Source of the DNA: CAKUFA01 sp963646285
GTDB taxonomy: Bacteria > Bacillota > Clostridia > Christensenellales > Aristaeellaceae
Length of the DNA stretch: 24,024 bases
Reading direction: 5' to 3'
NCBI GenBank assembly: GCA_963646285.1
Contig: CAVIWF010000041.1
Span: 1-24,024, forward strand
The position numbers and the translations under genes were made by a program. This document shows, one piece after another, positions 21,462 to 24,024 of the stretch (its first letter is position 1; each line of letters opens with the position of its first letter). The notes beneath the pieces were generated by a model, which saw nothing but the letters and a program-made list of their open reading frames with translations, was not told the DNA's origin and did no database searches.

Positions 21462-22729
21462 AGTGTGCGGTTTTTGACCTGGATGGTACGCTGACCCAAT
21501 CGGAAGAGGGGATTTTCAAGTGCGCCCAGTACGCCTTGCAGGAAATGCATTTGCCCCCCCTGGACGAAGAAACCCTGCGGAAGTTTATTGGTCCGCCCCT
21601 TGGTTGGTCCTTTAAGGAATACTGCGGCATGTCCGATGAGGATGCAGCGGAGGCACTGCGGCTTTACCGGGTGCGGTACAATGATGTGGGGCTGTTCGAA
21701 AACTGCGTTTATCCCGGCATTCGCCGTCTGCTGCGGACGCTGAAGCAGCAGGGGTGGTATGTGGCCATTGCCACGGGCAAGCCGGAGATTCCTGCCAAAC
21801 GGATCATGAAATATTTCCGGCTGGATACATATTTCGACCGAATCGTAGGTACCGGGGAGCACATGGGGGCGGATAAGGAACAGCTGATCCGCACCGCTTT
21901 GCCGGAAAAATGGGATACGGCCTGGATGGTCGGGGATCGAAAGTTTGACATGGAAGGCGGCCGTGCCGTCGGCATCCATACCCTGGGAGTGGGCTACGGC
22001 TACGGCACGGAAGCGGAACTGAGAGAAGCAGGATGCGAAGCTTATGCCGAAACGGTGCAGGAGGTTATTGACATCCTTTGTCCCGGTGCGCCTGTGCCCG
22101 GCGGACATTTTGTGTCCATGGAAGGGTTGGACGGTTCAGGAAAAACGACCCAAATCGAGATGCTGACCCAAAGCCTGACCCGCTTTGGTTTTGAAGTGCA
22201 GCACAGCCGGGAGCCCGGCGGCTGTCCTGTGGCGGAAGAGATTCGCAGGGTCATTCTTGACCGCAACAACAAGGATATGGAAGCGGTGGCAGAGGCTTAC
22301 CTCTATGCGGCATCCCGTGCCCAGCATGTGCGGCAGGTGATTCGTCCGGCTTTGTCCGCAGGAAAACTGCTGCTGTGCGACCGATTTGTGGATTCTTCCG
22401 TGGCCTATCAGGGCGGGGGAAGAAAGCTGGGGGTGGATCAGGTGCTGAATATCAACGCCTCAGCGGTGGATGGCACGCTGCCCACAGCCACGATCTATTT
22501 GGAACTGGATCACGTAACGGCCCTGATGCGGCGGTGCAGGGCAACGGAGCCGGATCGTATCGAAATGGAGACGGAGCAATTCCATGCCCGAGTGGAAAAA
22601 GCTTATCACGAACTGATTGACCGTGATCCTGCAAGGTTCGTTGTGGTAGGCGCTGCCCGGGACAAGGAAGCCATTGCGGCGGATGTGCTGGCAGGCGTGC
22701 TGGACAAGCTGACGGAGGCGGAAAAATGA
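21449..22729 (+). CDS. tmk: Fusion of a HAD phosphatase and thymidylate kinase
   Basis: This 426-residue protein has two complete enzymes. Residues 1-212 are a HAD phosphatase of the phosphoglycolate phosphatase/nucleotidase type: D10 and D12 in FDLDGTLTQS, a cap domain (about 18-85), ATGKPEIPAKR with the motif-II threonine and lysine region, and MVGDRKFDMEGG with the metal aspartates. Residues 220-426 are dTMP kinase: the P-loop GLDGSGKT (226-233), REPGG (254-258), LLCDRFVDSSVAYQG (308-322) and TIYLELD. The kinase makes dTDP from dTMP for DNA synthesis. The linker is short (CPGAPVPGG). ATG 21449 follows AGAAGGAG and overlaps the decarboxylase gene by 13 bases. The phosphatase half might clear unwanted nucleotides, but its substrate is unknown. 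A kinase and phosphatase in one chain is unusual. Confidence 0.92.
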   Translation: MCEIKCAVFDLDGTLTQSEEGIFKCAQYALQEMHLPPLDEETLRKFIGPPLGWSFKEYCGMSDEDAAEALRLYRVRYNDVGLFENCVYPGIRRLLRTLKQQGWYVAIATGKPEIPAKRIMKYFRLDTYFDRIVGTGEHMGADKEQLIRTALPEKWDTAWMVGDRKFDMEGGRAVGIHTLGVGYGYGTEAELREAGCEAYAETVQEVIDILCPGAPVPGGHFVSMEGLDGSGKTTQIEMLTQSLTRFGFEVQHSREPGGCPVAEEIRRVILDRNNKDMEAVAEAYLYAASRAQHVRQVIRPALSAGKLLLCDRFVDSSVAYQGGGRKLGVDQVLNINASAVDGTLPTATIYLELDHVTALMRRCRATEPDRIEMETEQFHARVEKAYHELIDRDPARFVVVGAARDKEAIAADVLAGVLDKLTEAEK

Positions 22730-23823
22730 AGGAACGGGTAGTAGTCGGCATGTCCGGCGGCGTGGATTCCTCTGTAACCGCTTTGCTACTGAAAGAACAG
22801 GGCTACGACGTTGTTGGCGTGTTCATGAAAAACTGGGAGGAAGAAGAGGGCGGCGCATGCACGGCGGAAACGGATTGGCGTGACGTGCGTGACGTGTGCG
22901 ACGTTATCGGTATTCCCTACTATTCGGTGAATTTTGCCAAGGAATACTGGGATCGGGTCTTCAGCTATTTTTTGAGCGAGTACAAGGCCGGACGTACGCC
23001 TAACCCGGATGTGCTGTGCAACCGGGAAATCAAGTTCCGTGCCTTTCTGGATTTCGCCATGGAGTTGGGTGCCTCACGGATGGCAACAGGTCACTTTGTT
23101 CGCACGGATGAGGAAGGACGACTACTGCGAGGTGTTGACTCGGGGAAGGATCAAAGCTACTTTCTGTATATGCTGAAGCGTTCCCAGCTGAAGAAGGCCA
23201 TCTTCCCCGTAGGCGGCATGACCAAGGCGGAAGTCCGGGCTTATGCGGAAGCGAAGGGTCTGCCGGTGAGCAAAAAGAAGGATTCCACCGGGGTCTGTTT
23301 CATTGGTGAACGAAATTTCAAAAAGTTTCTGTCTGAATACCTGCCTGCTCAGCCGGGAGCCATGATCGACCCGGAAGGTCATGAAGTTGGAAGACATGAC
23401 GGTCTTATGTATTATACCCTTGGGCAGCGCCGGGGACTGGGCATTGGCGGATGCGGCGATGGACGTTCCTGGTTTGTGATCGGGAAGGATCTGGAGAAGA
23501 ATCAACTGCTGGTGGCACAAGGGGAAGATCATCCCATGCTGTATTCCACCCTTTGCCTGGGTACGGATGTGACTTGGGTGGGGGATGCGCCACTTCAGGT
23601 TGGGGAAACGATGCGCTGCACCTGCAAATACCGCTATCGGCAGCCGGATCAGGAAGTGGAGGTTGCCATGGAGGGGGACAAGCTGCTGATTCATGCACTA
23701 ACGCCCCAGCGGGCGGTGACGCCGGGGCAATCCGCAGTGCTCTATCAAGGGGAAGAATGCCTCGGTGGGGCAATTGTGGAAAGCATTTTCGATGCCGGGA
23801 AAGTAAATATGCCGGAAGAATGA
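22726..23823 (+). CDS. mnmA: tRNA-specific 2-thiouridylase MnmA
   Basis: This 365-residue cytoplasmic enzyme thiolates U34 of tRNAs for Lys, Glu and Gln. The PP-loop ATP site is SGGVDSS (10-16). The catalytic cysteine is C98 in NPDVLCNREIKF, and the persulfide-forming partner is C191 in DSTGVCFIGER. ATGHF and GKDQSYFLY are the tRNA-contact and adenylation segments. The central domain (YTLGQRRGLGIGG) and the C-terminal beta-barrel (ALTPQRAVTPGQSAV) complete the normal family architecture. The ATG overlaps the kinase stop (ATGA) with GGAGG seven bases upstream, so the two are translated together. Length and motifs are those of an ordinary active enzyme. It closes the operon. Confidence 0.97.
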   Translation: MKERVVVGMSGGVDSSVTALLLKEQGYDVVGVFMKNWEEEEGGACTAETDWRDVRDVCDVIGIPYYSVNFAKEYWDRVFSYFLSEYKAGRTPNPDVLCNREIKFRAFLDFAMELGASRMATGHFVRTDEEGRLLRGVDSGKDQSYFLYMLKRSQLKKAIFPVGGMTKAEVRAYAEAKGLPVSKKKDSTGVCFIGERNFKKFLSEYLPAQPGAMIDPEGHEVGRHDGLMYYTLGQRRGLGIGGCGDGRSWFVIGKDLEKNQLLVAQGEDHPMLYSTLCLGTDVTWVGDAPLQVGETMRCTCKYRYRQPDQEVEVAMEGDKLLIHALTPQRAVTPGQSAVLYQGEECLGGAIVESIFDAGKVNMPEE

Positions 23824-23826
23824 TGA

Positions 23827-23947
23827 CAAAAGCGCACGCAGAGGGAAATGACTGCGTGCGTTTTTGTGCGGAGCTCCACTAATTTCCGAACGATGCAGAA
23901 TATGAATGAATTGTAAGCCCCATGTAAACCCGAACGAAACTCACAAT
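23827..23947 (-). ncRNA. Candidate small RNA between a leftward promoter and the mnmA terminator
   Basis: The promoter at 23954-23982 would start a leftward transcript near 23947. No minus-strand gene follows before the bidirectional terminator, giving an RNA of about 120 nt. It contains only a 14-codon frame (MGLTIHSYSASFGN, ATG near 23923) without a convincing ribosome site. The octamer TCGTTCGG appears twice, 44 bases apart. It matches no RNA family that I recognise. Confidence 0.3.
23833..23865 (+). terminator. Bidirectional terminator after mnmA
   Basis: CGCACGCAG (23833-23841) pairs perfectly with CTGCGTGCG (23852-23860) over a 10-nt loop, followed by TTTTT. Read leftward the same stem is followed by CTTTTG, so it can also end transcripts coming from the right. 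Confidence 0.88.
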
Positions 23948-23953
23948 AAGACC

Positions 23954-23982
23954 ATTATACAATCGTCTTTGCACAAAGTCAA
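23954..23982 (-). promoter_or_regulatory. Strong leftward sigma-A-type promoter
   Basis: On the minus strand, TTGACT (23977-23982) and a perfect TATAAT (23954-23959) are separated by 17 bases. No open reading frame lies directly downstream. Confidence 0.65.
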
Positions 23983-23998
23983 GAAAAAAGTCGAAAAA

Positions 23999-24024
23999 AC
24001 CTTGAAAAAGGTGTTGACAAACGG
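23999..24024 (+). promoter_or_regulatory. Rightward promoter cut by the window end, with a small inverted repeat
   Basis: A perfect TTGACA lies at 24014-24019 and the window ends five bases later, so the -10 is outside. ACCTT-GAAA-AAGGT (23999-24012) is an inverted repeat just upstream. The next gene to the right is probably driven from here, divergent to the promoter at 23954-23982. Confidence 0.45.

Noticed and set aside
1..24024. CRISPR arrays, tRNA or rRNA genes, complete insertion sequences
   Set aside because: No regular spaced repeats, cloverleaf sequences, rRNA motifs or paired terminal inverted repeats were found by eye.

Overview
The window looks like chromosomal DNA from an uncultured, moderately GC-rich Clostridia-type Firmicute, probably gut-associated. 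This rests on AGGAGG-type ribosome binding sites, sigma-A-like promoters with 17-bp spacers, clustered large serine recombinases, and a decarboxylase-tmk neighbourhood that recalls yaaO-tmk of Bacillus subtilis. No rRNA, tRNA or CRISPR array was seen. The assignment is inference; no taxonomic marker was searched.

Layout. (1) 1-3612, minus strand: the 5' part of a secreted sugar-binding protein gene with its promoter, then a secreted family 3 glycoside hydrolase whose domains are in circularly permuted order. Together they suggest extracellular glucoside breakdown and sugar uptake. (2) 3613-4143: an AT-rich gap with what look like decayed fragments of an AraC-type regulator and an IS630-type transposase. 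(3) 4144-7803, plus strand: three overlapping or closely spaced serine recombinase genes in one operon closed by a long hairpin terminator, with no other cargo. (4) 7894-8871, minus strand: a GNAT acetyltransferase fused to an HD phosphohydrolase domain. (5) 9138-18310, plus strand: a complete oligopeptide/dipeptide ABC transporter operon (binding protein, two permeases, two ATPases, then a small membrane protein). Four of the five core subunits are much larger than normal because of internal insertions. (6) 18342-23865, plus strand: a second operon with a secreted CHAP-type amidase, a truncated GH2-like protein without catalytic residues, an Orn/Lys/Arg decarboxylase, a HAD phosphatase-thymidylate kinase fusion, and the tRNA thiouridylase MnmA. 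(7) 23866-24024: no gene, but a strong leftward promoter facing a bidirectional terminator (possible small RNA) and the -35 element of a rightward promoter cut by the window end.

The most unusual part is the enlarged Opp/Dpp transporter. The two ATPases carry helical insertions of about 360 and 100 residues at different points of the nucleotide-binding domain. One permease has about 185 extra residues in its first extracellular loop, and the binding protein is about 250 residues longer than usual. The matched enlargement on both faces of the membrane suggests co-evolved accessory contacts. A 13-codon leader ORF precedes the binding-protein gene, and a 215-nt hairpin-rich gap separates that gene from the permeases, suggesting post-transcriptional control.
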